Shown here: one piece after another, positions 8,610 to 17,348 of the stretch
How positions within the stretch are numbered: position 1 is the first letter of the stretch
Layout of the letters: each line of letters starts with the position of its first letter
Assembly (NCBI GenBank): GCA_016281815.1
Contig: JAEEJK010000092.1
Location: 1-49,705 of the forward strand
Direction of reading: 5' to 3'
Length of the DNA: 49,705 nt
Origin: Prevotella sp.
Lineage (GTDB): Bacteria; Bacteroidota; Bacteroidia; Bacteroidales; Bacteroidaceae
Translations under genes and position numbers: made by a program
Notes under the pieces: model-generated
What the model was told of the DNA's origin: nothing
Databases searched by the model: none
What the model saw: only the letters and a program-made list of their open reading frames with translations

Positions 8610-8634
8610 GCCCTATATCAAAAATAGGGCTTTT
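8610..8634 (+). terminator. Rho-independent terminator after the giant protein gene
   Basis: GCCCTAT (8610-8616), a 7-nt loop, ATAGGGC (8624-8630), then TTTT. It lies about 230 nt past the stop codon of the giant gene. Confidence 0.6.
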
Positions 8635-8909
8635 GCCCCTTTAGGACGCATCTAACACATCCGTATTATACCCAGGGCGTTGCCCGGGGCTGTCTTCTCG
8701 TTGGCCTTTCAGACCGTATTTCCCAACTTGCAGAACTTGAATAATTTATGTTCAATTCGTGGTAATTCGCGTTATAATAATTTTCGCAGAATTGTTACCA
8801 ACACCAGAGTTGCTGCTATCGTGGGGGACTATACGAGTGGCAGTTGCACCGGCACCGAGTTCGAATTTGGGGTGCTCAGAGTAGTCTATGTATTCTTTGG
8901 TAAGTCCTG

Positions 8910-10007
8910 CTATGGTGTCATCTCGCGCTTGTCGGGCTCAATTTCAACGGGGTTGTTGAAGTGTTCCATGATGCGCTCGCCTTCTGCTTTTGACAGTTTC
9001 ACACCATCCTTGAAATAAGTGCTCACCATGTCGTCTGCTGTGTTGTCCCAGTCTTGTTGGTCGGCGAAACGATAGAGCGGACTACTGTCCTTCAGCACTA
9101 CGTAATCGGCACGCATACAGCCTGTTCCACATCCACCCGACGAGCAAATGGCAGCAGCATTGGGGAAGAAAGAGAACTGAGTCTTGTAATAGATAGACGA
9201 GAGCATCTGGATATTCTCCTGCCTGATGCTGTAGATGGCTTGGTAGTCATCGTTGTCGGAGAAAAGCCAAAGTTCGGGGTTGTGGTCCTCGTCGAAGTCA
9301 TGGAGGCAGTACTTGGTGAAGTTGATTTGCTCGGCCAACTCATATTTGTCGTTGTACATCTTCTCCATCTTGTCGAGATGCTCGATGGTGGAGGAATACC
9401 AATGTGGCCTCATGCCGTCCCATTTGTAGGTGTGCTTGATGGAGCATCCCCATGGCATGATGTATTCGCTCACCACCACATCCTTGCCCACACGCGGAAG
9501 TTCAATGATCACGGCATCAACAGATTCGCCAAGAGGATAGGCAGGTCTGAAGTCCGTTAGCGGATGGCGCTCGGGTGTGAGTGTGCGTTTGGAGTTGTCG
9601 TAGTCGTAGAAGAGTACGATGGAATAGGGATAGACGCCTACCGACTGACGGAACATGACGGCGAAAAGCCTGTGGCCGTTGGAACGACGCCACACACAGG
9701 CGGAAAGGTCCTGTCCAAAGTCGCCCAATTCCACCGCGCTCACGTAGCCGTTGGGGCGGTCGATCTCGAATTTGTAGCAGTCTTCTTGTGCAGCAGGGTT
9801 CTCGCCATCGGTCAGGATGGCGGTTCCAGACTCTGTTGGCCACACCTTGTTGAAAGCGGTGAGCAGGGAGAAGATATTCCCGTTTTTCACACCGGTGATG
9901 ACCTTTTTCGACCATCCCTTTTGAATGGTCTCCAATTCTTTCAGATTCTGGCAGTATGCTGTGAGCAGCGATGCGCTGAACACCAGCAACAACAAAGTTC
10001 TTTTCAT
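8910..10007 (-). CDS. Exported hypothetical protein
   Basis: About 365 residues from the ATG at 10007, which begins a clear signal peptide (MKRTLLLLVFSASLLTAYCQ); an upstream in-frame start at 10022 adds only MREKD. The mature part has no domain I recognise. It has a Cys/Gly cluster (SSGGCGTGCMRADYVVLKD) in the C-terminal third and many aromatic and acidic residues. It ends KREMTP, but just past the stop a different frame reads IAGLTKEYIDYSEHPKFEL on for about 58 codons, which hints at a late frameshift. Probably periplasmic or surface-located. Transcribed alone; the upstream gap holds a hairpin-ended repeat. Confidence 0.75.
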   Translation of the reverse strand: MKRTLLLLVFSASLLTAYCQNLKELETIQKGWSKKVITGVKNGNIFSLLTAFNKVWPTESGTAILTDGENPAAQEDCYKFEIDRPNGYVSAVELGDFGQDLSACVWRRSNGHRLFAVMFRQSVGVYPYSIVLFYDYDNSKRTLTPERHPLTDFRPAYPLGESVDAVIIELPRVGKDVVVSEYIMPWGCSIKHTYKWDGMRPHWYSSTIEHLDKMEKMYNDKYELAEQINFTKYCLHDFDEDHNPELWLFSDNDDYQAIYSIRQENIQMLSSIYYKTQFSFFPNAAAICSSGGCGTGCMRADYVVLKDSSPLYRFADQQDWDNTADDMVSTYFKDGVKLSKAEGERIMEHFNNPVEIEPDKREMTP

Positions 10008-10110
10008 ATCTTTTTCTCGCAAAGATATTGTTTTTTGTCGGAAATACCAAAGAGGAAACGATATTATTTTTATGTTGCGCTTTTGAGGCGTGACTATTCA
10101 GTGAATCATC

Positions 10111-10241
10111 ATTTGGAGTGCCCTGACGGGCAGAAATGGTAAAAAATGAATAAAAAAATGGTAAAAAAAATATTTTCTTATAATTATCTTAAAATTTGAC
10201 TTCCGCTTCGCACGTCGACCGTTGGTTCTCGCCGTAGGCGA
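10111..10241. repeat. Hairpin-ended intergenic element, copy A
   Basis: Begins with a TGCCCTGACGGGCA hairpin, continues through an A/T-rich core with two AAATGGTAAAAAA blocks and TATTTTCTTAT, and ends with TCGCC-GTA-GGCGA (10229-10241). A second copy lies at 11921-12031. The first hairpin differs between copies in both arms, so pairing is kept. Confidence 0.7.
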
Positions 10242-10306
10242 TCTCTTTAGATATTTGTTGAATAGTTACTTTTGAGGCTCTACGGATTCAAGTGATGAAG
10301 CCTTTC

Positions 10307-11890
10307 TCAATACATCCTCGGCGGACGGTAATGGATCTCGTATATCTTGTCGAAATACTGGTCCCAGTTTGAATGCCCCTCCCCAATCTTGAAGCCATAG
10401 AAGCGGGTGCCGGTCTTCTGGTATTCCTTGAAACGGCGCATCAGGTCTTCCGTAGTCCTCGGTATCAGGAAGTCGGTAATCCACAACACATCGGCGTTCA
10501 TGTATCGGTCATCGCCATTGTCCAATAGTGCGAAGGCCAGATGGAGCATTTTCTGAGCGTCCGTCCCACCATTGAGGAAGGGGAAATAGCCTCTCTCGAA
10601 GTTCTCGTTGTCCTCGGGCCGGATGCCCATCCGCTCCAGGGCTTTCTTCTTTCGGCGTGAACGGAGTTCGATGGGCCGGATGCCCACGGAGAAGTCGATG
10701 AGGAAACAGTCACGCTTCAACTGCTCGGCGGTCTGCTCCAGTTTCGACAGTAGCGATGCCTCTATCTTCTGAGGTACGCCATACATGCTCGCCGAAGAGT
10801 CCACGCAGACAATCATTGGTCCGCGGCGCGAGGCTTTCTCGGAGCGCAACTGACGCGCGGGTTTGGTGATTTCCGACTTGTAGCGGAACACCTGCAGACG
10901 GCTGGTGACCCATTTCCTCAAAAAGAGGCTTTCCAGATCGGTGTCCGTATATTGTGCGAGTTCGGCTGGCATCAATGCGTTCAGGTCGCGTCCGACGGTC
11001 ACACCCTCGATGTCGCTGCCCGAGGAATGGTCGAGTTGGTGCCGAAAACCTGTCTGGATCGTCAGGCTTGCTTTACCATCCTCATCTGGTATCCGTCCCA
11101 TTTTTCGAGCCACCTCACCGATTTGAGAATATTTGTTCTGTATCTGCACGATATGCAGTTTCTTCTCAAACTCCGACTCTATCCACTGTCCGTCCATCAT
11201 GTTCCACGCCTGCAACGCCTCCGCATCTGTGATTCCCTGACTGCGCAACTGTTCGCCCAACCTCTGGAAAATGCTGTTGAAACCTCCCCCGGCGCTGCCT
11301 TCCTTGGCCTCCACTTTCTTGGCGATCTCCTTCCTGACGCGCTCGTCGATGGCGGCCATCCATTCGCGCTGCAGCGTCTCCCAGTTCTCGGGCTTTTTCC
11401 AACCGTCGTGACGGAATTGCTTTTTCATGAAATCGATGTCGAAACCGTCGTCATGATGCTTCTCGTCAATGGCGGCGAGCAAAGTCTGCCAATTGTCCTG
11501 TTTCTTCTGCATCGACCATTCCGTCACTTTCCCCGCCTCCTTGCGCTCGGTGAAGAAGCGTTGGTTGATGAATTCCTCCGCATGAAGACACTCAGCGACA
11601 AATCGCCCCACTGTCTCGTAAAATATCTGTCCCGCAAGTGGGCTCGACAACACGGTAGCCTGCACGATGGGGTCGTTCATCAACTTGCTCAGATATCCAA
11701 GAATAGGGTCGTCATATAATTTCCATGCGAACTCCACGGCCACGTCTTTCTCTATCTCCAGCACATCGCCCATCTCCGCAAACCTGCGGAGATAGTAGAG
11801 ATAGTCATTCAGAGGCAACCGCTTGCGGCGAATTTCTTCGTCCTTTTGGAGAAACGCTTGCGGTTGTTTATTGCTTACCTTCATTTTCAT
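10307..11890 (-). CDS. VWA-domain protein, ViaA-like partner of RavA
   Basis: 527 residues, near the usual length of ViaA (VWA interacting with AAA+ ATPase). The C-terminal third is a von Willebrand A domain with a MIDAS motif VDSSASM near residue 360; the N-terminal two thirds are helical and charged, as in ViaA. Start at 11890; Met3 (11884) is equally possible. It follows the RavA-like ATPase on the same strand with a 176-nt gap occupied by repeat element B. In E. coli, RavA and ViaA act together at the membrane on respiratory complexes and in aminoglycoside sensitivity; that role is known for the family and only inferred here. Cytoplasmic or membrane-associated. Confidence 0.8.
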   Translation of the reverse strand: MKMKVSNKQPQAFLQKDEEIRRKRLPLNDYLYYLRRFAEMGDVLEIEKDVAVEFAWKLYDDPILGYLSKLMNDPIVQATVLSSPLAGQIFYETVGRFVAECLHAEEFINQRFFTERKEAGKVTEWSMQKKQDNWQTLLAAIDEKHHDDGFDIDFMKKQFRHDGWKKPENWETLQREWMAAIDERVRKEIAKKVEAKEGSAGGGFNSIFQRLGEQLRSQGITDAEALQAWNMMDGQWIESEFEKKLHIVQIQNKYSQIGEVARKMGRIPDEDGKASLTIQTGFRHQLDHSSGSDIEGVTVGRDLNALMPAELAQYTDTDLESLFLRKWVTSRLQVFRYKSEITKPARQLRSEKASRRGPMIVCVDSSASMYGVPQKIEASLLSKLEQTAEQLKRDCFLIDFSVGIRPIELRSRRKKKALERMGIRPEDNENFERGYFPFLNGGTDAQKMLHLAFALLDNGDDRYMNADVLWITDFLIPRTTEDLMRRFKEYQKTGTRFYGFKIGEGHSNWDQYFDKIYEIHYRPPRMY

Positions 11891-11920
11891 TTCTTTAAAG
11901 TAACTACGCAGTCTTCATTC

Positions 11921-12031
11921 AAATGGAGTGCGCTTCGCGCAGAAATGGTAAAAAAATGAATAAAAAAATGGTAAAAAATATTTTCTTATCATTTTCTTAA
12001 ATATTTTCTTATCATTTTTCGCCGAAGGCGA
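11921..12031. repeat. Hairpin-ended intergenic element, copy B
   Basis: Same layout as copy A: a TGCGCTTCGCGCA hairpin, AAATGGTAAAAAAATGAATAAA core, TATTTTCTTATC, and a terminal TCGCC-GAA-GGCGA hairpin (12019-12031). It sits between ravA and viaA. Confidence 0.7.
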
Positions 12032-12066
12032 CTGAATAGAAACGATGGACAGAGTTGATCCAATCT

Positions 12067-13620
12067 TCAATCTTCAATCTTCAATACATCAAATCTCATC
12101 TTGGCCAGTTCCTGGTATCTCATTTTGGCGAATTCCTCCAAGGTTTTCTTGTCTGTCGGAGATCCAAACATATTGCCATTGATTTCTTCCACACGCTTCC
12201 TGATGCGGTCGCCCAGAGACTCAATCTCCAAATAATAATTGCGGTCGCTGACGACTCCCTTTTCTTCGGGCAACTGCTGTTCCTCTCCGGGTTTCAATTT
12301 TTCTATCTTGAAGAACACCCCGTCGATGTAGATGCCGTCCTGGTCACGGGTGAGGGAGACGGTCCTTGCCCCTGGCGGTGTGTCGGTGCCGTCATAGCAA
12401 CGGATGATGGAGCGCTCGGGGGCTTTGGGATCTTTGTAAATAACACCCTGTTGACCTGCATTTGCCTTGGTATAGTCACGCATATACTGGTAGTCGGACA
12501 GGAAAATGTAGGTGTTGCCCGTGTCATGGTCGAGGAGGTGGTAATAGAAAGAGTCGAAGATTTTCTTGTCGCCGTCCTTCTTTTGGATCTGCTTGCGTGC
12601 CTTCATGGTGGCGCGATGCTGACGGTAAACACGGATGTCTGACTCCAAATCCTTTTTCAGTTGGGCAAAACTGGTTGAGAACTCACTGATCAACGCCCCG
12701 ATGACGATGTCCCTGATGCCCTCCGCCTCCTCGGGTTCCTGCCACAGGCAGTGGTAGATGGGCAGTATGTCGGCCAGACCCACCTCCGTCCTGTCGTGCA
12801 TGAAGGCTGAGGTCTTCAGCAATCGCACGATGTTCTTCCAACGGCGGTCGCTGACATAGACGTTGTGCCGCTCGTCGTTGTTGCTGACCGCCACGTTCCC
12901 CATCGCCCTTCGGATGACATTGAGGCACTTCAAGACATGCTCTGGCACGGTGACCTGACTGATTTGGGCAGTCCACGCCTGGTATTCCTCGTTGGTGATC
13001 TGCAAAGCCTCCGGCACCTCGATGTCCTTCTCCGAATCATCGTCCAACAGCATGGCGTTGAAATGGGCTTCCGTCTTGATATTCGTGCACTCCATGCGGA
13101 TGATGAATCGATCCCAGAGGGCCTCGAGTCCTTCGCCCTGCGTGGGCAGTTCGTTGCTAGCCGAGACCAGCAGTTTCAGTGGAAGACGTATCTCGGTATC
13201 GCCATTACGGAACCGTTTCTCGTTGATGACGGTCAGCAGCGTGTTCTGGATGGCTGGTCCCGCCTTCCATATCTCGTCAAGGAACACCACGTCGGCCGTC
13301 GGCAGATAACCGTCGATGTTGCGCTCATATTTGTCTTGGTCTTTCAGTTTGGTGATGCTCACTGGCCCGAAAATCTCGTCGGGCGTGCTGAAGCGTGACA
13401 TCAGGTACTCAAAAGACCGGGCATCCCTGAAAGCCGACTTCAACCGACGCGCCACCATCGACTTGGCCACGCCTGGAGGTCCGAGAAGGATGATGCTCTC
13501 ACCGGCCAGCGCTGCCAGCAAGGCCATCGCCAGTTCCGTCTCTTTCTCGTATATCCCTCTGTTGATTTCCCGGAGGAGTGATTGTATTCTGTCTTGCATA
13601 TTCAATGAAAGGTCTTTCAT
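12067..13620 (-). CDS. MoxR-family AAA+ ATPase, RavA-like
   Basis: 517 residues. Walker A GPPGVAKS at residues 47-54 and Walker B VVFLDE ending at residue 116 are intact, followed by sensor-type NELP near residue 155. Length and layout (AAA+ module, then a long C-terminal region) match RavA rather than short MoxR proteins of about 330 residues. The C-terminal 150 residues are lysine- and glutamate-rich. RavA forms hexamers and works with ViaA, whose gene follows. The ATG at 13620 begins MKDLSLNMQDRIQ; Met8 is an alternative. The upstream gap is A/T-rich with no clear promoter. Cytoplasmic chaperone-like role inferred from family. Confidence 0.85.
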   Translation of the reverse strand: MKDLSLNMQDRIQSLLREINRGIYEKETELAMALLAALAGESIILLGPPGVAKSMVARRLKSAFRDARSFEYLMSRFSTPDEIFGPVSITKLKDQDKYERNIDGYLPTADVVFLDEIWKAGPAIQNTLLTVINEKRFRNGDTEIRLPLKLLVSASNELPTQGEGLEALWDRFIIRMECTNIKTEAHFNAMLLDDDSEKDIEVPEALQITNEEYQAWTAQISQVTVPEHVLKCLNVIRRAMGNVAVSNNDERHNVYVSDRRWKNIVRLLKTSAFMHDRTEVGLADILPIYHCLWQEPEEAEGIRDIVIGALISEFSTSFAQLKKDLESDIRVYRQHRATMKARKQIQKKDGDKKIFDSFYYHLLDHDTGNTYIFLSDYQYMRDYTKANAGQQGVIYKDPKAPERSIIRCYDGTDTPPGARTVSLTRDQDGIYIDGVFFKIEKLKPGEEQQLPEEKGVVSDRNYYLEIESLGDRIRKRVEEINGNMFGSPTDKKTLEEFAKMRYQELAKMRFDVLKIED

Positions 13621-13726
13621 GCTTATTCATCTTAATTATCCCGAATTTTAGAAATATTGAATTTTCATTTGCTCAATTCGATCATTCGAGAATTCGGGAT
13701 AATATATTCTAAAAATCGTGAGGAAA

Positions 13727-13996
13727 TCAGAAATGCCTGAAGCACTTCTTCTTCTTCTTCTTCGTTCCGTCGCTGTACACGGTGATATAGATGCCGGGGC
13801 TGTGTGGGGGAGAGGACAGCCGGCGGCCGTTGAGGTCGTACCAGCCTGTTATGGTGGCCTTGGTGTCTGCAACCAGGTCGGAGACTCCCGCTGGGCTTGT
13901 CTTCATGAAGTCGAAGGAGATGGTGCCGTCTTCCGACAACCTGATGTTGGTGATGGCCTTGCTCAGCAGGCAACAGACAAGTCTGAAAAATTTCAT
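13727..13996 (-). pseudogene. C-terminal remnant of a secreted protein
   Basis: 89 residues. After a poor start (MKFFRLVCCLL) it reads FDFMKTSPAGVSDLV and TITGWYDLNGRRL, then SPGIYITVYSDGTKKKKK. That arrangement, a short beta segment with YDLNGRR, GIYI and a basic tail, is typical of the C-terminal tails of secreted Prevotella proteases and other exported proteins. The main body is missing upstream, so this is a gene remnant. A poly-Lys tract (AAG repeats at 13746-13763) ends it. Confidence 0.5.
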
Positions 13997-14132
13997 TTTT
14001 TGTAGGATTGTTAATAATCGAACATCGCGACAGCAAAGGTAGCAATAACAAATGATATTATCAAAAAATCAAAAATGCTTTTAGTCCGTGAGAAAAATCT
14101 CTGAATCTTTATGTCTTTGTGTAGAATCCAAA

Positions 14133-15047
14133 TCAGTTTCCGAGCAGTTGTGCTACCAGCGGGATGGTGACCACGGAGAGGAGGGTACTGATGAGCGTGA
14201 TCTCGGTGATGAGCGTGGTGTCGCGGTCGTATCTCAGACAGAGGATGGTGCCGTAGGTCGCCACGGGCATGGCGATGATCAGCGTGTTGATGTTGACGAC
14301 ATACGGGGAGAAGCCTATGGCGCGGAAGATGACATAGAGCAGCAAAGGGAGGATGAGCAGCCGGAAGGCGGTGGTGACATACACCACACGCGAACCGAGC
14401 ATCGTGCGCCACGAGAGACGCGACATCGACGAACCGATGATGAGCAGGGCGCCGGGCACGGTGATGTTGCCAATCATGGTGATGGGCTGACTGATGATGT
14501 CGGGGATGCTGTCGATGCCTAACGCCACGATGAGCATGGCCAGATAGGCGGCCAGCATCGGCGTGGTTCGCAGAATCTTGGGTGGGAAGGTCAGCCGGTG
14601 TGCCTCGCCTTTGACCAGCATGACGCCGATGGTGAAGACGGAGAGGGTGTTGACCACATTGAGGATGGCGGCATAGAACACTGCCTGGTGACCAAAGATG
14701 GCTCCCACGATGGGGTAGCCGATGAAGCCTACGTTGCCGAACATCAGGGCGAACCCCACCGGACCACGGTCCTCGCTCTTCTTGGTGAGCAGCAGCGGGA
14801 GATACCACGCTACGGCGGTGAGCAGCAGATAGGTGAGGAGGCTGATGCCCAGCAACGGCAGGATGAGACCGCGGTCCGGCAGCGTTCCTCCCATCGTGGA
14901 CGAGAGGATGAGCGCCGGACAGGTGATGTCGATGATGATATTGGAGAGACGACGGTCGAAGTCGCCTCCCATATACCCTAACTTGCCCGCCACGTAGCCC
15001 ACGATGACGATGGCAAGGAGTATCAGCATGATGTTGATATTCTCCAA
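14133..15047 (-). CDS. AEC-family (auxin efflux carrier-like) permease
   Basis: 304 residues, usual for the AEC family of bacterial permeases for small carboxylates such as malate. About ten hydrophobic segments run through the protein, beginning at residue 5 (IMLILLAIVIVGYVAG). Conserved-looking NVGFIGYPIV and a Gly/Pro break in the middle (NITVPGALLIIGSSMSRL) fit the family's two-bundle fold. Substrate unknown. It begins 2 nt after the stop of the epimerase-like gene, so the two are co-transcribed with the alcohol dehydrogenase upstream. Confidence 0.85.
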   Translation of the reverse strand: MENINIMLILLAIVIVGYVAGKLGYMGGDFDRRLSNIIIDITCPALILSSTMGGTLPDRGLILPLLGISLLTYLLLTAVAWYLPLLLTKKSEDRGPVGFALMFGNVGFIGYPIVGAIFGHQAVFYAAILNVVNTLSVFTIGVMLVKGEAHRLTFPPKILRTTPMLAAYLAMLIVALGIDSIPDIISQPITMIGNITVPGALLIIGSSMSRLSWRTMLGSRVVYVTTAFRLLILPLLLYVIFRAIGFSPYVVNINTLIIAMPVATYGTILCLRYDRDTTLITEITLISTLLSVVTIPLVAQLLGN

Positions 15048-15049
15048 TA

Positions 15050-16069
15050 TCAGATTGTGGCTTTCGCCTTCTCCATCATCTCGATGACGCGGTCACACCA
15101 GGCATCAAATTCGGGATCTTCAATTTGTGCTTCGGGATGTTCTTTCAGATAGGCGACTGCTTTGCGCACGCCTTGGTCGAAACGGGTGGTGGCGCAGAAA
15201 CCTGGAACCGCACGCTTCAGTTTGCTGCAGTCGAAGACCACGGTGGCGGCCTTGTCGCCCAGCAGGTTGCCTTCAAAATCGTAGGCAGCGGGAGCAATGG
15301 CGGCCAGGAAGTCGGAGGAGATGTGATAGGGCTTGAACGTGACACCGAGGGCGTCGGCAACGCTCTGGTAGATTTGATTCCATGTCAGTGACTCATCAGA
15401 CATGATCTGGAAAGCCTCGCCGATGGCGGTTGGGTTGCCCAACAGTCCGATGAACCCACGTGCGAAGTCCTCATTCCAGGTCAACGTCCAAAGCGAACTG
15501 CCATCGCCGTGTACGATGACTGGCTTGCCTTCTATCATGCGCTTCAGTACCTGCCAACTTCCTTTGGGTCCGTGAACGCTGACGGGCACTCCCCGCTCGC
15601 AGTAGGTGTGGCTGGGCCGGACGATGGTTGCGGGGAAACCATTTTCGCGGTAGGCCTTCATGAGCAGTTCCTCACAGGCAATCTTGTTGCGGGAATACTC
15701 CCAATGGGGATTGGCCAGCGATGTTCCCTCGGAGATGACATACTGGCGCACAGGCTTGTTGTAGGCTGATGCCGAACTGATGAAGACATACTGTCTTGTC
15801 CGTCCGGAGAAAATGGTGATGTCGCGGGCTACCTGCTCCGGAAGGAAGCCGATGAACTCGCACACGGCATCGAACGTCTCGTCGCCGAGTTTGGCAACCA
15901 CCTCGTCGGTGTGCTCATTGATGTCACCCGTCACCAGGCGCACGCCCTCGGGCAATTCGTCACTCCTGTTACCACGGTTGATCAGCCAAAGTTCATGTCC
16001 GCCGGCTGCCAGTTGTCGTGTGATGGCACTGCTGATCGTGCCTGTCCCACCAATCATTAAAATCTTCAT
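15050..16069 (-). CDS. NAD(P)-dependent epimerase/dehydratase-like SDR
   Basis: 339 residues. The N-terminus MKILMIGGTGTISSAITRQL is a Rossmann nucleotide-binding motif (GGTGxIS), followed by LINRGNR, which could bind the NADP phosphate. The catalytic YxxxK is recognisable as YSRNK near residue 125. The family includes sugar-nucleotide epimerases and atypical SDRs related to chloroplast RNA-binding and isoflavone reductase-like proteins; the substrate cannot be named. It lies 3 nt after the alcohol dehydrogenase and 2 nt before the permease, so the three probably handle one small metabolite. Cytoplasmic. Confidence 0.8.
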   Translation of the reverse strand: MKILMIGGTGTISSAITRQLAAGGHELWLINRGNRSDELPEGVRLVTGDINEHTDEVVAKLGDETFDAVCEFIGFLPEQVARDITIFSGRTRQYVFISSASAYNKPVRQYVISEGTSLANPHWEYSRNKIACEELLMKAYRENGFPATIVRPSHTYCERGVPVSVHGPKGSWQVLKRMIEGKPVIVHGDGSSLWTLTWNEDFARGFIGLLGNPTAIGEAFQIMSDESLTWNQIYQSVADALGVTFKPYHISSDFLAAIAPAAYDFEGNLLGDKAATVVFDCSKLKRAVPGFCATTRFDQGVRKAVAYLKEHPEAQIEDPEFDAWCDRVIEMMEKAKATI

Positions 16070-16072
16070 ATA

Positions 16073-17257
16073 CTATCCTCTTGCCATTTTGTAGATTGTT
16101 TCCATATCTTCTGCCTTGAGCACTTTCAGACAACCGCAGGTGGCGGTGTAGTCGCGGCTGCACTTGCGGGCCATCTCGCGGATCTCGTCGTCGGTGATGT
16201 CACGGCCGATGAGTTCGCGGATATTCGTGGGCATGCCGATGGCATGGTAGAAACGCTCCATGGCCTCGATGCCTTTCTGGGCGGTGCCTTCCGGGTCGGT
16301 GAAGTCGTTGGGCACATCCATCACGTTGACAGCGAAACGGACAAAGCGTCTCAGGTTCTGGTGCATCACGTAGCGTGCCCAACTGGGCCAGATGGCTGCC
16401 AGTCCGGCACCGTGGGTGACATCAAACATGGCGCTGAGTTCGTGCTCCAGTTGGTGGGTAGCCCAGTCGTCGCTGACACCGCAGCCCGTCAGTCCGTTGT
16501 GTGCCACGCTGCCGCCCCACATGATCTGGGCACGCTGCCGGTAGTCCTCCGGATTTTTCAGTACATCAAACACGGCGGTCCTCATCCTGCGCAGCACGGC
16601 CTCTGCTAGGTCGGTTGTCAGGTCCATGTCATCGTCAATGGTGAAGTAGCGCTCCATCGTGTGCATCATCATGTCGGTGACACCTGCCGCTGTCTGATAC
16701 GGGGGTAGCGTGAAGGTGCGGCGCGGATTCATGATGGCGAACTTGGGGCGTGACATGTCGTTGGAGTAGCCTAATTTCAGGTCGCCGTCCTCGTTGGTGA
16801 TCACACTTGCCTCGCTCATCTCGCTGCCGGCGGCGGGGATGGTCAGCACCGAAGCCACGGGCAGCATGCACTTGGGCTCTGCCTTTCCCAGATAGATGTC
16901 CCACACGTCGCCCTCGAAACAAACACCGTAGGCGATGCACTTGGCTGAGTCGATCACGCTGCCGCCGCCTACCGCCAGGATGAAGTCGACACCCTCGCAG
17001 CGGCACAGTTCGATACCCTTCTTGGCCAGTGACAGACGCGGATTGGGCACCACACCGCCCAACGTGACAAACGGGACGTCTCCCTCTTTCAGCAGCCCGC
17101 AAATCTTGTCGAGCAGCCCTGAGCGAACGGCACTCTGTCCGCCGTAGTGTACCAGCACCTTTGTGCCACCATATTTCTTGATCAGACGGGCAACCTGCTC
17201 CTCTGACTGTTCGCCGAACACCACTTCGGTCGGCGCATAGTAATTGAAATCTTTCAT
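16073..17257 (-). CDS. Iron-containing alcohol dehydrogenase (butanol dehydrogenase/YqhD type)
   Basis: 394 residues, the family length. It starts NYYAPTEVVFGEQ, typical for the BdhA/YqhD subgroup, and has GGGSVIDSAKCIA for NAD(P) binding near residue 100. Metal-site residues are visible: the D and H in VTDMMMHTMERYF and two His in HQLEHELSAMFDVTHGAG. These enzymes reduce aldehydes to alcohols with NAD(P)H. First gene of a three-gene operon with an SDR and an AEC permease. Promoter boxes are seen just upstream, inside the gap to the TonB receptor gene. Cytoplasmic. Confidence 0.92.
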   Translation of the reverse strand: MKDFNYYAPTEVVFGEQSEEQVARLIKKYGGTKVLVHYGGQSAVRSGLLDKICGLLKEGDVPFVTLGGVVPNPRLSLAKKGIELCRCEGVDFILAVGGGSVIDSAKCIAYGVCFEGDVWDIYLGKAEPKCMLPVASVLTIPAAGSEMSEASVITNEDGDLKLGYSNDMSRPKFAIMNPRRTFTLPPYQTAAGVTDMMMHTMERYFTIDDDMDLTTDLAEAVLRRMRTAVFDVLKNPEDYRQRAQIMWGGSVAHNGLTGCGVSDDWATHQLEHELSAMFDVTHGAGLAAIWPSWARYVMHQNLRRFVRFAVNVMDVPNDFTDPEGTAQKGIEAMERFYHAIGMPTNIRELIGRDITDDEIREMARKCSRDYTATCGCLKVLKAEDMETIYKMARG

Positions 17258-17310
17258 ATATAAATGTTGCTTTTTTAAGAATTACATAAATATCAATCAG
17301 CAAGCGAATG

Positions 17311-17343
17311 CAAAAATACAAAAAAACGATGAAACAGCGCAAC
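17311..17343 (-). promoter_or_regulatory. Promoter of the alcohol dehydrogenase operon
   Basis: On the minus strand, GTTG (17343-17340), a 21-nt spacer and TATTTTTG (17318-17311) fit the Bacteroidetes -33/-7 pattern; transcription would start about 50 nt before the ATG at 17257. Confidence 0.5.
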
Positions 17344-17348
17344 AATCA

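Larger units (their letters stand above)
8381..8909. other. Gene-free stretch with inverted repeats and dispersed-repeat remnants
   Basis: Holds a perfect 19-bp inverted repeat (8522-8540/8566-8584), a terminator hairpin (8610-8634), CCCAGGGCGTTGCCCGGGGCTG (8671-8692), which looks like a degenerate hairpin repeat, and, on the minus strand from 8925 to 8752, an open frame that may be the shifted C-terminus of the next gene. I saw no DGR template repeat or reverse transcriptase here. Confidence 0.6.

Noticed and set aside
8381..8909. DGR template repeat or accessory gene just after the variable protein
   Set aside because: No sequence here resembles the variable tips with AAC codons, and no reverse transcriptase motif (YxDD) ORF is in the window.
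12055..12642. 195-codon plus-strand frame over ravA
   Set aside because: Antisense to the intact RavA-like gene; no domain and no promoter.
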